DNA from: an uncultured Pelagibacteraceae bacterium
Lineage (GTDB): Bacteria; Pseudomonadota; Alphaproteobacteria; Pelagibacterales; Pelagibacteraceae
Length of the DNA: 64,000 nucleotides
Assembly (NCBI GenBank): GCA_902614905.1
Contig: CACMMN010000004.1
Coordinates: forward strand, 1 to 64,000
Reading direction: 5' to 3'
Shown here: piece by piece, positions 1 to 7,739 of the stretch
Layout of the letters: each line of letters starts with the position of its first letter
How positions within the stretch are numbered: the stretch's first letter is position 1
Made by a program: the position numbers and the translations under genes
Notes under the pieces: model-generated
Seen by the model: the letters and a program-made list of their open reading frames with translations, nothing else
Told to the model about the DNA's origin: nothing
Database searches by the model: none

Positions 1-120
1 GCATCCTGGAGTATCATCTTTTGGATAAAAGTATAAAACTGTATATTTTGATTTAATTTTATTTAATTCAACTAGCTTATTTGATGTTCCTAATAGCTTA
101 AAATTTTTTGCTTTTTTCAT
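1..120 (-). CDS. bcp: Peroxiredoxin, Bcp/AhpC-TSA type (N-terminal 40 codons, runs off window)
   Basis: This partial gene is too short for the ORF track. Reading the minus strand from the ATG at 120 gives an open frame of 40 codons to the window edge. It ends in YFYPKDDTPGC, the thiol-peroxidase loop of the bacterioferritin-comigratory protein family, and the last codon is the peroxidatic cysteine. The family reduces hydroperoxides in the cytoplasm using thioredoxin. Its ATG overlaps the TGA of the upstream cutA-like gene (ATGA), so the two are probably cotranslated. The loop motif makes the family call firm, but the subgroup cannot be settled from 40 residues. Confidence 0.85.
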   Translation of the reverse strand, partial: MKKAKNFKLLGTSNKLVELNKIKSKYTVLYFYPKDDTPGC

Positions 121-428
121 CGTGTAGAATTGCTAATCCATTTTAAAAAATCTTTATTTCCTGAGGAAATTTTAGAAAATATAATACAAGGCACTTCATA
201 CGAGTGTATTTTTTTTACCTCTGAAATTATTTTAGATTGTAGTTTTTTTGTTGTCTTTCCCATTATTATTACTTCTTTTGAGAAGTTAACTTTGTTTTTC
301 CACGAAAAAACAGACTGAATGTTGTTAAAAATATTTGCACAAGCAATCAATTTTTTCCTGATTAAAACTGATGAAATTTTTTTTGCTTCTCTAATATTAG
401 TGCAGGTTATGTAAAAAAATATTTGCAT
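117..428 (-). CDS. cutA: CutA-like divalent-cation tolerance protein
   Basis: This 103-aa protein has the length of CutA1, a small trimeric ferredoxin-like-fold cytoplasmic protein linked to copper and other divalent-cation tolerance. The CutA order is visible: an N-terminal beta strand with TCTN, then KKLIACANI, a central SVFSWKNKV strand, KTT near residue 58, and a late HSYEVPCI followed by KWI. The gene lies between an upstream glycosyltransferase-like gene (1-bp overlap at 428) and the bcp-like peroxiredoxin (ATGA overlap), so the three probably form one minus-strand operon. Family membership is clear; the metal or signal handled in this organism is unknown. Confidence 0.85.
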   Translation of the reverse strand: MQIFFYITCTNIREAKKISSVLIRKKLIACANIFNNIQSVFSWKNKVNFSKEVIIMGKTTKKLQSKIISEVKKIHSYEVPCIIFSKISSGNKDFLKWISNSTR

Positions 429-1420
429 CAGTTAATTTTGTTTTCCGCCCAAAGCTTCTTGATATCTACAAAGGGAGATAAACCATAACTTGAATTTACA
501 TTGGTTAGATGAACAGAGAGTGTGTTAATTGGTGATATACCAATCTCATTTAACAAAATTTCATTGATATATTTTTCAAAAGGGTCGTGTCTTTTTTCAC
601 AAGTTTTTTTTAAATTATCCCAATATTTTTCCAGCATATTTCTAGATATCATAAATGTACATAAAATTTTTTGAACTGTTCTCCAGTGTTGATTACTGCC
701 TATTAAAATATTTGTTTTTTCATTAGACATATAATTAAAAGGATAGTCACAAGGACAAATTATGATATCTTTTTTAATTTGTGAGCTTACCCTTTCATAA
801 GTATTGATCATATCGGTTAAAGAATTTTCAAAATGCAAATAATCGTCTTCTACAAAATAAATTAAATCGCTATTTTCCTTTTTCGCAGTTTCGAAACATT
901 TTAATAGGCTAGATAGGTTTGAAAATGTTTGATCATTTGTATTCTCAAATATTTTTTCCTTATGCTCCTCTTTTTTGTGATTTATAATTAAATATTTTGA
1001 TTGGTTTTTATTTAAAACATCCTTAATTTTATTTAAGTTATCTGATTTAGAATTGTCATCAATAATCAGTAAGTTAACGTTAATTGATAAATTTTCTTTT
1101 TTAAGTCGGTTAATAGATTTTATTAATGAAAACAAACATCTTAATACATATTCAATTTTGGGTTCTTCAAAAATTCTCTTTTTGTTTTGGTCCCAAATGT
1201 CTATGTTAGAATTAGTCCTAAATATAATTGACAAATTTTTAATTTTTTTCTTTAATTTTACCTCACCTAAAGGAAGAATTATTGATTTATCTTTACTAGA
1301 TAATTTTTCATCAAGATTTTTTTCAAGAGTTGGTGAGTAAAATTCGTTTTGATCTATTAATTCGTAACCTATAAACTTAGATAATTTTATAAACAATTTT
1401 TTAAAGATGTTTTTTTTCAT
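428..1420 (-). CDS. Glycosyltransferase-like protein (GT-A fold, GT2-like)
   Basis: A 330-aa protein is predicted from the ATG at 1420. The track starts nine codons earlier, but MKKNIFKKLF looks like a better N-terminus and avoids overlap with the divergent rhodanese gene. After a basic N-terminal region there is a strand plus acidic turn (NLLIIDDNS) and later YFVEDDYLH, which resembles the DxD metal and nucleotide-sugar site of GT-A glycosyltransferases. No membrane segment is apparent. Acceptor and donor sugars cannot be read from the sequence. It heads the cutA-bcp run. I recognise the fold type but not a named family, so a role in surface polysaccharide or glycan synthesis is inference. 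Confidence 0.55.
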   Translation of the reverse strand: MKKNIFKKLFIKLSKFIGYELIDQNEFYSPTLEKNLDEKLSSKDKSIILPLGEVKLKKKIKNLSIIFRTNSNIDIWDQNKKRIFEEPKIEYVLRCLFSLIKSINRLKKENLSINVNLLIIDDNSKSDNLNKIKDVLNKNQSKYLIINHKKEEHKEKIFENTNDQTFSNLSSLLKCFETAKKENSDLIYFVEDDYLHFENSLTDMINTYERVSSQIKKDIIICPCDYPFNYMSNEKTNILIGSNQHWRTVQKILCTFMISRNMLEKYWDNLKKTCEKRHDPFEKYINEILLNEIGISPINTLSVHLTNVNSSYGLSPFVDIKKLWAENKIN

Positions 1421-1449
1421 TTTTTTTGATATTAACAGATTACACATAT

Positions 1450-1833
1450 ATGACTATTAAATCATCACAAGATCTAGTTAATAATGCATTAAAAGAAATT
1501 AAAACTATTTCAAGCAATGAGGCTGCAAAATTATTTAAGGAAAATAAATGTAATTTAATCGATATTAGGGACATAAGAGAACTTGAAAGAGATGGAAGAG
1601 TAAAAAATTCTCTACATATTCCTAGAGGGATGTTAGAATTTTGGATGGATCCATCTAGTCCATATTACAAAGAAGGAAAAATCGATCCAGCAAAAGAAAC
1701 AATATTATTTTGTGCTGCTGGTTTAAGATCTGCGCTTGCCACCAAAACTTTACAAGACATGGGTTTTAAAAGTGTGTCTCATGTTGATGGTGGTTTTAGT
1801 AGTATTAAAGCAAGCGATTTCGAAATTATTTAA
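1450..1833 (+). CDS. Rhodanese-domain protein
   Basis: A single rhodanese domain of 127 aa is predicted from the ATG at 1450. The track ORF begins eight codons earlier, inside the promoter space of the divergent gene. The N-terminal NLIDIRD strand and the active-site loop CAAGLRS, with the persulfide cysteine near residue 88, are both intact, so it should be catalytically able to carry sulfane sulfur. There is no signal peptide, so a cytoplasmic location is expected. Its 3' end overlaps the convergent HCCA-isomerase-like gene by 8 bp. The domain call is firm. The sulfur donor and acceptor are unknown, and thiosulfate, thiouridine or cysteine metabolism are all possible. Confidence 0.85.
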   Translation: MTIKSSQDLVNNALKEIKTISSNEAAKLFKENKCNLIDIRDIRELERDGRVKNSLHIPRGMLEFWMDPSSPYYKEGKIDPAKETILFCAAGLRSALATKTLQDMGFKSVSHVDGGFSSIKASDFEII

Positions 1834-2410
1834 TTGCCTCATCAATTACATAATCTAATCTATCTTGTCCCCAGTAAATTTTATTATTATAAAAAAAAGT
1901 CGGAGCGCCAAAAATTTTTTTTGAAAAAGCTTCACCAGTAAGCAACTTTAGCTTTTCTTTAGTCTCCTTTTTATCAATATCTTGAAAAAATTTATCAACA
2001 TCAATGCTTATCTCTTTTAATTTTTTTTCAAAAATACTTCTGTCTGATAAATCTAAATTTAACTGCCAGTAGGAGTCAAAAAAAGTATCTATATATTTTT
2101 CAAGTAAATTACCCTTTAAAACCAACGTACCTCTCATTAAATATAAAGAATTAATAGGAAATTTTTTATTAAAATAAAAATTGATACCATGTTTCTTTGA
2201 AATCATTTCACAATCTTGAATCATAAATTCATTTTTATGACCAATAAATGCATTCGCGGTTATGCCAGCTAATTTGTGTAAACCACCTAAAAGCATGGGT
2301 TTGTATAAAAAATTAATTTTTTTATCATCCTTTAATTTTTTAATTTTTTTATGGGCAATGTATGTATATGGACTTGAAAAATCGTAATAAAACTGAATTT
2401 CTTTAATCAT
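1826..2410 (-). CDS. 2-hydroxychromene-2-carboxylate isomerase-like (DsbA/kappa-GST fold)
   Basis: A 194-aa protein is predicted from the ATG at 2410 (MIKEIQFYYD); the track start seven codons upstream lies inside the preceding gene. The N-terminal FYYDFSSPYTYIA matches the HCCA isomerase subgroup of the DsbA superfamily, where the serine of the SPY motif replaces the thioredoxin CXXC and binds glutathione. The C-terminal region has GAPTFFYNNKIYWGQDRLDYV, the usual cis-proline (GAPTF) and WGQDR signature. Family members isomerise aromatic degradation intermediates, but streamlined marine genomes often carry this gene without naphthalene genes, so the real substrate is unknown. It follows the ABA4-like gene with an 8-bp overlap. 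Confidence 0.8.
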   Translation of the reverse strand: MIKEIQFYYDFSSPYTYIAHKKIKKLKDDKKINFLYKPMLLGGLHKLAGITANAFIGHKNEFMIQDCEMISKKHGINFYFNKKFPINSLYLMRGTLVLKGNLLEKYIDTFFDSYWQLNLDLSDRSIFEKKLKEISIDVDKFFQDIDKKETKEKLKLLTGEAFSKKIFGAPTFFYNNKIYWGQDRLDYVIDEAIK

Positions 2411-2876
2411 ACAATGATAATTTTTTTGCAAAAAAGATTCTTATCAGCCAATATAAAAATAATCCAATTGGACCTATAAAATATGTAATCAACAATGGAA
2501 AAAAAACTAAAAATTTTGACATAGAAAATTTTAAACTATCACTTACAATCCAAGCACCACAAAATAAATTTATCGCTAAAAAATGGCACCAAAACATAAT
2601 TAAAAAACCTGTTTCAGAAAATAATTCAGACAATTGTTCCAAACCTAGATAAAGATTAAAATTATTCTTAAAATCAAATTCTGTAAGAAAAAAGTAATAT
2701 AATAAATAAGCATAAATAAATGAAAAAATCATAAATGGAAATATTGACCTAACCATATATTTACTTACACCTGAGCTTGGAAAAAATAATAGCACTAACC
2801 AAAAGGGCAGAACACCTAAATTCAACCATAAGTAAATCATTGGAACTGTGAAGAAGGTATTAATTTGCTCAATCAT
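2403..2876 (-). CDS. ABA4-like (DUF4281) integral membrane protein
   Basis: This 157-aa hydrophobic protein has four likely membrane helices (around residues 10-30, 40-62, 90-112 and 125-148). The third and fourth carry MFWCHFLAINLFCGAWIVSD and IGPIGLFLYWLIR, which match the conserved H-F-L-A-x-x-L-F-x-G-x-W and G-P-x-G-L pattern of the ABA4-like family. Plant ABA4 is needed for neoxanthin formation, but bacterial members have no settled function. No carotenoid gene is visible in the window. It is followed by the isomerase-like gene (8-bp overlap) and lies divergent to recX. Recognition rests on pattern memory, so I rate it moderate. Confidence 0.65.
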   Translation of the reverse strand: MIEQINTFFTVPMIYLWLNLGVLPFWLVLLFFPSSGVSKYMVRSIFPFMIFSFIYAYLLYYFFLTEFDFKNNFNLYLGLEQLSELFSETGFLIMFWCHFLAINLFCGAWIVSDSLKFSMSKFLVFFPLLITYFIGPIGLFLYWLIRIFFAKKLSLYD

Positions 2877-2904
2877 TAAAATTTATAATATATTAAAAAT
2901 TAAA

Positions 2905-3468
2905 ATGATTCCTATAAAAAATAAAAAAAAGAGTTTTGAAGACACAGTTCAAGAGATGAGAGATTTTTCAATGAAGTATGTTGAAAAGTATGCTCCATCA
3001 AAGCAGCAATTAAGGACTTATTTACTTAAAAAATATTTGAAATTTGGAGCTGTGGGTATAAAAAAAAATGAAATTAAAGATTTAATCGATGTAGTCCTGA
3101 ACGATCTTGAAAACTCTAAATATTTAAATGACAAATTTTATTCTAATAGTAAAGCAAAAAATCTAATTCAAAGGGGTAGCTCAATTAATAAGATAAGAAG
3201 TTATTTAATGTCAAAAGGTATTAATCAAAAATTTGTTAAGGAAACTTTAAACAAAATAAAAGATGAAAATGAGGATCAAGATTTTTTTTCTGCTTTAAAA
3301 GTGTGTAAAAAAAGACGAATAGGCCCATGTAGAGTAGAAGACAATAGACCATTATTTTATAAAAAAGATATTGCAGTTTTAGCAAGAAATGGTTTCGATT
3401 TTGATACATCAAAACGAGTTATGGATCTTTCAAAAGAAGAGTTCGAGAAAATCACTCGTCTTTTTTAG
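2905..3468 (+). CDS. recX: RecX family regulatory protein
   Basis: A 187-aa protein is predicted from the ATG at 2905; the 19 codons added in the track precede it and overlap the divergent membrane gene. RecX caps and disassembles RecA filaments. The tandem three-helix repeats are visible, with YLNDKFYSNSKAKNLIQRG and the following SINKIRSYLMSKGI typical of the second repeat. recA is not adjacent, which is common outside the recA-recX operons. An unusual positively charged tail follows (KVCKKRRIGPCR), then a C-terminal RecX repeat. The 3' end overlaps a convergent 49-aa membrane smORF. Confidence 0.85.
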   Translation: MIPIKNKKKSFEDTVQEMRDFSMKYVEKYAPSKQQLRTYLLKKYLKFGAVGIKKNEIKDLIDVVLNDLENSKYLNDKFYSNSKAKNLIQRGSSINKIRSYLMSKGINQKFVKETLNKIKDENEDQDFFSALKVCKKRRIGPCRVEDNRPLFYKKDIAVLARNGFDFDTSKRVMDLSKEEFEKITRLF

Positions 3469-3601
3469 TTTTCTTATTTTTTTCTATTAAATAATAATCA
3501 ATTTTTGATTTAATAAAATTTTTAACTATCACAAAGACAATTAAGCCAAAAATTGATACGCTAACAATTATAATTAAGATAATTCTTAATTGTTCACTCA
3601 T
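3452..3601 (-). CDS. Small single-helix membrane protein (49 aa)
   Basis: This frame is too short for the ORF track. It runs from ATG (3601) to TGA (3452) on the minus strand. The N-terminus MSEQLR is followed by about 23 uninterrupted hydrophobic residues (IILIIIVSVSIFGLIVFVIV), then a basic, lysine-rich tail ending KKTKKDE. This is the layout of a small bitopic inner-membrane protein. It starts inside the last codons of cysQ (8-bp overlap) and ends inside recX on the other strand (17-bp overlap), so it fills what would otherwise be a 125-bp gap. Function is unknown. Coding is supported by layout and composition only. Confidence 0.55.
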   Translation of the reverse strand: MSEQLRIILIIIVSVSIFGLIVFVIVKNFIKSKIDYYLIEKNKKTKKDE

Positions 3602-4376
3602 TATTAAGCAATCTTGCACTTTTTATTACTAAACTTGGATTTTTAAAATCCTTTTTTCCATACAATATTTCATTTCCGTCCATATCTTTAACCGAACCCC
3701 CAGCATTTCTTAATATTGCGTCACCTGCTGCTATATCCCACTCCGAAGCTCTAGGGTCTGCAACATATAAGTCAAACTCCCCAGAGGCAATAGTACAAAA
3801 CTTATAAGAACTTTTCATTTTTGTTATTTTTTTTAGTTTATATTTATTGTGAACATTTTTTATTTCATCTTTGATATTATCAGAGTAAACTAAAGCACTT
3901 AGTTCTTTATTTTTAGAGTCAGCGCCAGAATCTAATTTCGTTTCTACATTATCTTTTAACTCAAAACTATTATTGATACCAAAAGTATAAAATAACCTTT
4001 TTTTTGCTGGTGCATTAATAATTGCTATTTCAGGTTTTTTATTAATAATTAAACCAGCGTTTAAAGTAAATTCTTCTTTATTGTTTAAATAGTCATATGT
4101 TCCATCTATTGGATCTACCAACCAAAAAGTTGACAGACTATTAGAATTTTTATTCTCAGATACTTCCTCTGAAACAATTGGAATTTCAGGAGTTATTTCT
4201 TTTAGTTTATTAATTATTATTTTATTTACCTCTAAATCCCCATTAGTAACGGGAGTATTATCATCCTTTATAATTTTCTTTAAACCCTTATCTCTTAAAT
4301 CAAGAGCAATATCTCCAGCACTAATAAAAGTTTTGATTAATTCATAAATAATTTTTTTTTTAAACTTATTGTCCAT
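3594..4376 (-). CDS. cysQ: 3'(2'),5'-bisphosphate nucleotidase CysQ / inositol monophosphatase family
   Basis: This 260-aa protein has the metal-dependent phosphatase motifs in order: SEE near residues 69-71, DPIDGT at about 88-93 and WDIAAGDAILRNAGG near the C-terminus. The length and the YDYLNNKEEFT stretch after DPIDGT fit CysQ, which hydrolyses 3'-phosphoadenosine 5'-phosphate left over from sulfate activation and sulfotransfer. SuhB-like inositol phosphatase is the alternative. The start overlaps the end of a DUF3553 gene by 11 bp, so both are probably one transcript. In this genome PAP turnover would fit with sulfur metabolism, but no PAPS-forming genes are visible in the window. Confidence 0.85.
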   Translation of the reverse strand: MDNKFKKKIIYELIKTFISAGDIALDLRDKGLKKIIKDDNTPVTNGDLEVNKIIINKLKEITPEIPIVSEEVSENKNSNSLSTFWLVDPIDGTYDYLNNKEEFTLNAGLIINKKPEIAIINAPAKKRLFYTFGINNSFELKDNVETKLDSGADSKNKELSALVYSDNIKDEIKNVHNKYKLKKITKMKSSYKFCTIASGEFDLYVADPRASEWDIAAGDAILRNAGGSVKDMDGNEILYGKKDFKNPSLVIKSARLLNNE

Positions 4377-4545
4377 TTGACTTTAACTTAGTTAACTCAA
4401 CTATATTTGAATTTATTACTTTTTTACCTACATTTTCAAAATTTACTGTCACTTTCCCTTTAATAATAGATTGCACTTGCCCGATTCCCCAGTCTTTTTG
4501 TTTGGGATTAACTACTTTGTCACCTGGCTCAAAATCTAAAATCAT
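4366..4545 (-). CDS. DUF3553 family small protein (59 aa)
   Basis: This gene is missing from the ORF track because it is short. On the minus strand an ATG at 4545 opens 59 codons ending in TAA at 4366. The sequence has FEPGDKVVNP, DWGIGQVQS and KVTVNFENVGKKVI, the conserved core of DUF3553, a small beta-rich domain that resembles the CarD/UvrD-tail type modules. It overlaps the cysQ start by 11 bp and is divergent from mnmA. The resemblance to transcription-repair interaction domains is suggestive only, and no function is established. Confidence 0.8.
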   Translation of the reverse strand: MILDFEPGDKVVNPKQKDWGIGQVQSIIKGKVTVNFENVGKKVINSNIVELTKLKSNGQ

Positions 4546-4587
4546 ATAGTTTAACTTATAATAGAAAAAAGTATAATTTCCAAACTT

Positions 4588-5703
4588 ATGAAAAATATTT
4601 TAAATTCTCTTGGATTTGAAAAGAGCCCAAAAGATACAACTATAGTTGTTGCAATGTCTGGAGGGGTAGACTCTTCTACTGTTGCAGGCATGATGAAAAA
4701 AGAGGGCTATAAAGTAATTGGGATAACACTGAAATTATATGATGACAATAAAGAGGTAGCTGCCTCAAAAACTTGTTGCTCAGGTCAAGATATATTTGAT
4801 GCCAAAAGAGTAGCTAACAAATTAAATATTGAACACAAAATTTTGTATTATCAAAATAAGTTTAAGGAAGGTGTAATAGACAACTTTGTAGATAGCTATC
4901 TTAAAGGAGAAACACCTATTCCATGTGTTCAATGTAATAAGACAGTAAAATTTAATGATTTATTTCAAGAGTCATTAAATATTAAAGCAGATGCTTTAGT
5001 TACTGGTCATTATGTTAAAAGTATAACAAAAAATAATCAAACGGAAATGTATAGAGCTGTTGACACAAACAGAGACCAGAGCTACTTTTTATTCAACACT
5101 ACTAGAGACCAATTAAACTTTTTAAGATTTCCATTAGGAAAATTGTTAAAAAAAGAAACCAGAGAAATAGCACAAAAACTTCAATTAAATGTTGCAGACA
5201 AACCTGATAGTCAAGATATTTGCTTTGTGCCAAATGGTGATTATGTATCAGTTATCCAAAAATTCAGACCTGATGCATTTAAAAAAGGAAATATAAAAGA
5301 CTCTTTAGGTAAAGTTTTAGGAGTACACGATGGGATTGTAAACTTTACTATTGGTCAAAGAAGGGGAATAAAAATCGCAGCAAAAGAACCACTGTATGTT
5401 ATTGATATAAATTCTGATAAAAACGAGATAATCGTTGGTGAAAAAAAAGAATTAATAAAAAAAAATATTAATTTAAAAAACTTAAATCTTTTAGCAGACG
5501 AAATGTGCTTTAATAAAAATATTTTTGTAAAAGTGAGATCTACAGGTAAGCTTTTGAAATCTAAACTAAATTTAAATAATGGTAAAACTTCTTTAACACT
5601 ATTAGAAGATGAATATGGTATTTCGCCAGGCCAAGCATGTGTTTTTTACCAAAAAGATAAATATGGAGATAGAGTTCTTGGTGGAGGATGGATTACTAAA
5701 TAA
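4588..5703 (+). CDS. mnmA: tRNA-specific 2-thiouridylase MnmA
   Basis: This 371-aa cytoplasmic enzyme activates U34 of tRNA-Lys, -Glu and -Gln with ATP and inserts sulfur to make the 2-thiouridine of mnm5s2U. The PP-loop MSGGVDSS is near residue 25. The catalytic cysteine pair is present as PIPCVQCN (near 112) and SQDICF (near 212), and GQACVFY closes the C-terminal beta-barrel. Length and domain order are normal. It stands alone on the plus strand, divergent from the DUF3553-cysQ pair, and its stop codon abuts the stop of the convergent membrane gene with no spacer. Confidence 0.97.
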   Translation: MKNILNSLGFEKSPKDTTIVVAMSGGVDSSTVAGMMKKEGYKVIGITLKLYDDNKEVAASKTCCSGQDIFDAKRVANKLNIEHKILYYQNKFKEGVIDNFVDSYLKGETPIPCVQCNKTVKFNDLFQESLNIKADALVTGHYVKSITKNNQTEMYRAVDTNRDQSYFLFNTTRDQLNFLRFPLGKLLKKETREIAQKLQLNVADKPDSQDICFVPNGDYVSVIQKFRPDAFKKGNIKDSLGKVLGVHDGIVNFTIGQRRGIKIAAKEPLYVIDINSDKNEIIVGEKKELIKKNINLKNLNLLADEMCFNKNIFVKVRSTGKLLKSKLNLNNGKTSLTLLEDEYGISPGQACVFYQKDKYGDRVLGGGWITK

Positions 5704-6393
5704 TTAATTCTGTTTCTTCCACATAAAGAAAGTTAGAACATAAAACAATATTACCCCTAGAAAAAAATCCCATTCCAAAGCGTGCTTTATATGTTTATTA
5801 CCTGGCATACTTACTATTGGAATACTAACAATCATTACAAAAACTAAAAAAGATACTAGAATAGCTTTTAATTTAAGAAATTTTAGATTTATAAATTCTA
5901 ATAATTTATTCTTTATTGAGTAAAAAGTAATTACCAAATAAGCTTGAGCCACTACCTCAAAAATAATAAAGATTAGCATTATTACTCTTCTGAATAATTT
6001 ATATAGATCATAATCAAATTTAATTCCTAAAAATATAGAATGAATAACTAAACAAATAGCTGAACCTACCCCAAAAATTAAAATTTTTTTTGTATTTTTA
6101 TGTTCTCCGTGTATGGCTAAAATAATTTTTTTAATATAAAGCCAATATCTTACTAACAAGTAGGCTGTTATAAACATGGCTGGCTTAAAAATTAAGTATG
6201 TTGGAAAAACTCTAGCTGTTCTACTTATTGAAGCCCCACCATCTATGTAAGGAATTGTAAAATGAATAACGTGTTCTTTATTTGGAAAAAGATCGTGAAA
6301 ATTTGTAATTAATATTAAACAAGTATTAATAGCAACGAAGGGAACTATAAAAATCCATATACTAATGGATTTAACTTTGTTTATTGTATCCAT
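5704..6393 (-). CDS. Polytopic membrane protein, possibly Frag1/DRAM/Sfk1-like
   Basis: This 229-aa protein has about six hydrophobic helices and a basic KKQN terminus. The first loop holds IPYIDGGASISRTARVFPTYLIF, and the last helix pair is preceded by a conserved-looking HALEWDF. A first loop with a P-Y-I motif and six helices resembles the Frag1/DRAM/Sfk1 family (membrane proteins linked to lipid or GPI remodelling in eukaryotes), but I am not certain of that match. It follows a short hypothetical gene (23-bp overlap) and converges exactly on mnmA. No substrate or role can be assigned. Confidence 0.5.
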   Translation of the reverse strand: MDTINKVKSISIWIFIVPFVAINTCLILITNFHDLFPNKEHVIHFTIPYIDGGASISRTARVFPTYLIFKPAMFITAYLLVRYWLYIKKIILAIHGEHKNTKKILIFGVGSAICLVIHSIFLGIKFDYDLYKLFRRVIMLIFIIFEVVAQAYLVITFYSIKNKLLEFINLKFLKLKAILVSFLVFVMIVSIPIVSMPGNKHIKHALEWDFFLGVILFYVLTFFMWKKQN

Positions 6394-6556
6394 TTTGAGT
6401 AGATTTATTTTTTCTTATTTTTTTTTCTAGCTCTTCTTTTTTTTGATCCCATTTTTCTTCTACCACGATGTTTCTTTGGGTATCCCATATATAACCTCCA
6501 TTTATTATTTTATTGACATATATCTTGGATATAGCATTGTCATATTTAGTTATCAA
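6371..6556 (-). CDS. Small hypothetical protein (61 aa)
   Basis: The frame encodes a soluble, charged 61-aa protein: a GGYIWDTQRNIVVEEKWDQKKEEL core followed by a lysine-rich, probably helical C-terminus. I do not recognise the family. It overlaps the membrane gene downstream by 23 bp and its ATG lies only seven bases from the divergent metC ATG at 6564. The mix of G, W, D and alternating hydrophobic residues looks coded rather than random, and no other gene explains this stretch. It could be an accessory of the following membrane protein, but that is only proximity. Confidence 0.45.
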   Translation of the reverse strand: MITKYDNAISKIYVNKIINGGYIWDTQRNIVVEEKWDQKKEELEKKIRKNKSTQNGYNKQS

Positions 6557-6563
6557 ATTTTTT

Positions 6564-7739
6564 ATGGGTTATTCATTTAAAACTTTTTTAAAACATACTG
6601 CTAAAGATTTCTATAATCAGTCAGTAAATCCCCCAGTTGTTAGAGCATCTACAATTTTGTTTAAGTCTCTTAATGACATTAGAAAAACTCAAAAAAAACA
6701 CTTAAAAGATCCTACTGGAGGCCATTTTGATTATGGAAGGCAAGGAACTTCGACAACACATGCATTATCAAAAATTTTAACAAAATTAGAAGAATCATAT
6801 CATGTTTTCCTAACACCAACTGGTTTTGGTTCCGTTTTTCTTGCAATGTTTAGTGTAGTAAGACCTGGAGATGAAATTCTAGTTTCTGATCCAGTATACA
6901 GTCCTACGCGAATATTAACTCAAGATTTTTTCAATGATTTTAATATTAAAGCCATATTTTATAATCCAAGAGATTTGTCCACATTGAAAAATAATATAAC
7001 AAAAAAAACAAAATTGATATTTGTTGAAAATCCAGGCAGTAACACATTTGAATTTCAAGATCTCTCAAAAATAATTTCTATTGCCAAAAAAAATAAAATT
7101 TTTACAGCTATGGATAATACATGGGGAACTCCATATTTTCTAAAACCTATTAAATTAGGATTTGATATGGCTATCGTATCGGCAACCAAATATTATTCTG
7201 GACACTCAGATGTAATGGGAGGAAGTTTAGCAGTCAATAAAAGGGTATTTAAATTTGTTCAAAAAGCAGAAAAAATTTCTGGTTTAAGAATGGGACCCGA
7301 TGATGCTTATTTAATAATTAGAGGTCTTAGAACTTTAGATACGAGATTAGATAGACACGAGATAAATACAAAAAAAATTGCTTCTTTTTTAAGTAAACAT
7401 AAAAAGATTACAGTTTTATATCCTTATAAAAAAGGAACTAAAGATTATAAGATGTGGAAAAAATATTATAAAGGCTCCTCAGGTCTAATGGGCCTCAAAA
7501 TAAAATCTAGAAATATAAGCTCCATAGATAGATTTGTTAACTCTTTAAGATTGTTTGGTTATGGTTATAGTTGGGGAGGTTTTGAAAGTTTAGCTTTGCA
7601 CCAAAAAATAAAAGAACAAGGAAAAAGAAAATACTTGAATTTATCAAAAGATGAACACATTGTTAGATTGCATATTGGTTTGGAAGATCCTAAAGATTTA
7701 ATAAAAGACTTAAAAAATTCATTAAAATTTATTAAATGA
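6564..7739 (+). CDS. metC: Cystathionine beta-lyase (PLP-dependent Cys/Met metabolism enzyme)
   Basis: A 391-aa protein is predicted from the ATG at 6564 (MGYSFKTF); the 17 extra codons in the track run into the divergent small gene. The fold-type I PLP motifs of the Cys/Met family are clear: YGRQGTSTTHAL near the N-terminus, DNTWGTPYF, and the Schiff-base lysine in SATKYYSGHSD at about residue 209. MetC cleaves cystathionine to homocysteine, pyruvate and ammonia, and the SGHSDVMGG context favours MetC over MetB or MetZ. The stop overlaps the start of an MFS permease (ATGA), so the two are probably cotranscribed. Confidence 0.9.
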   Translation: MGYSFKTFLKHTAKDFYNQSVNPPVVRASTILFKSLNDIRKTQKKHLKDPTGGHFDYGRQGTSTTHALSKILTKLEESYHVFLTPTGFGSVFLAMFSVVRPGDEILVSDPVYSPTRILTQDFFNDFNIKAIFYNPRDLSTLKNNITKKTKLIFVENPGSNTFEFQDLSKIISIAKKNKIFTAMDNTWGTPYFLKPIKLGFDMAIVSATKYYSGHSDVMGGSLAVNKRVFKFVQKAEKISGLRMGPDDAYLIIRGLRTLDTRLDRHEINTKKIASFLSKHKKITVLYPYKKGTKDYKMWKKYYKGSSGLMGLKIKSRNISSIDRFVNSLRLFGYGYSWGGFESLALHQKIKEQGKRKYLNLSKDEHIVRLHIGLEDPKDLIKDLKNSLKFIK

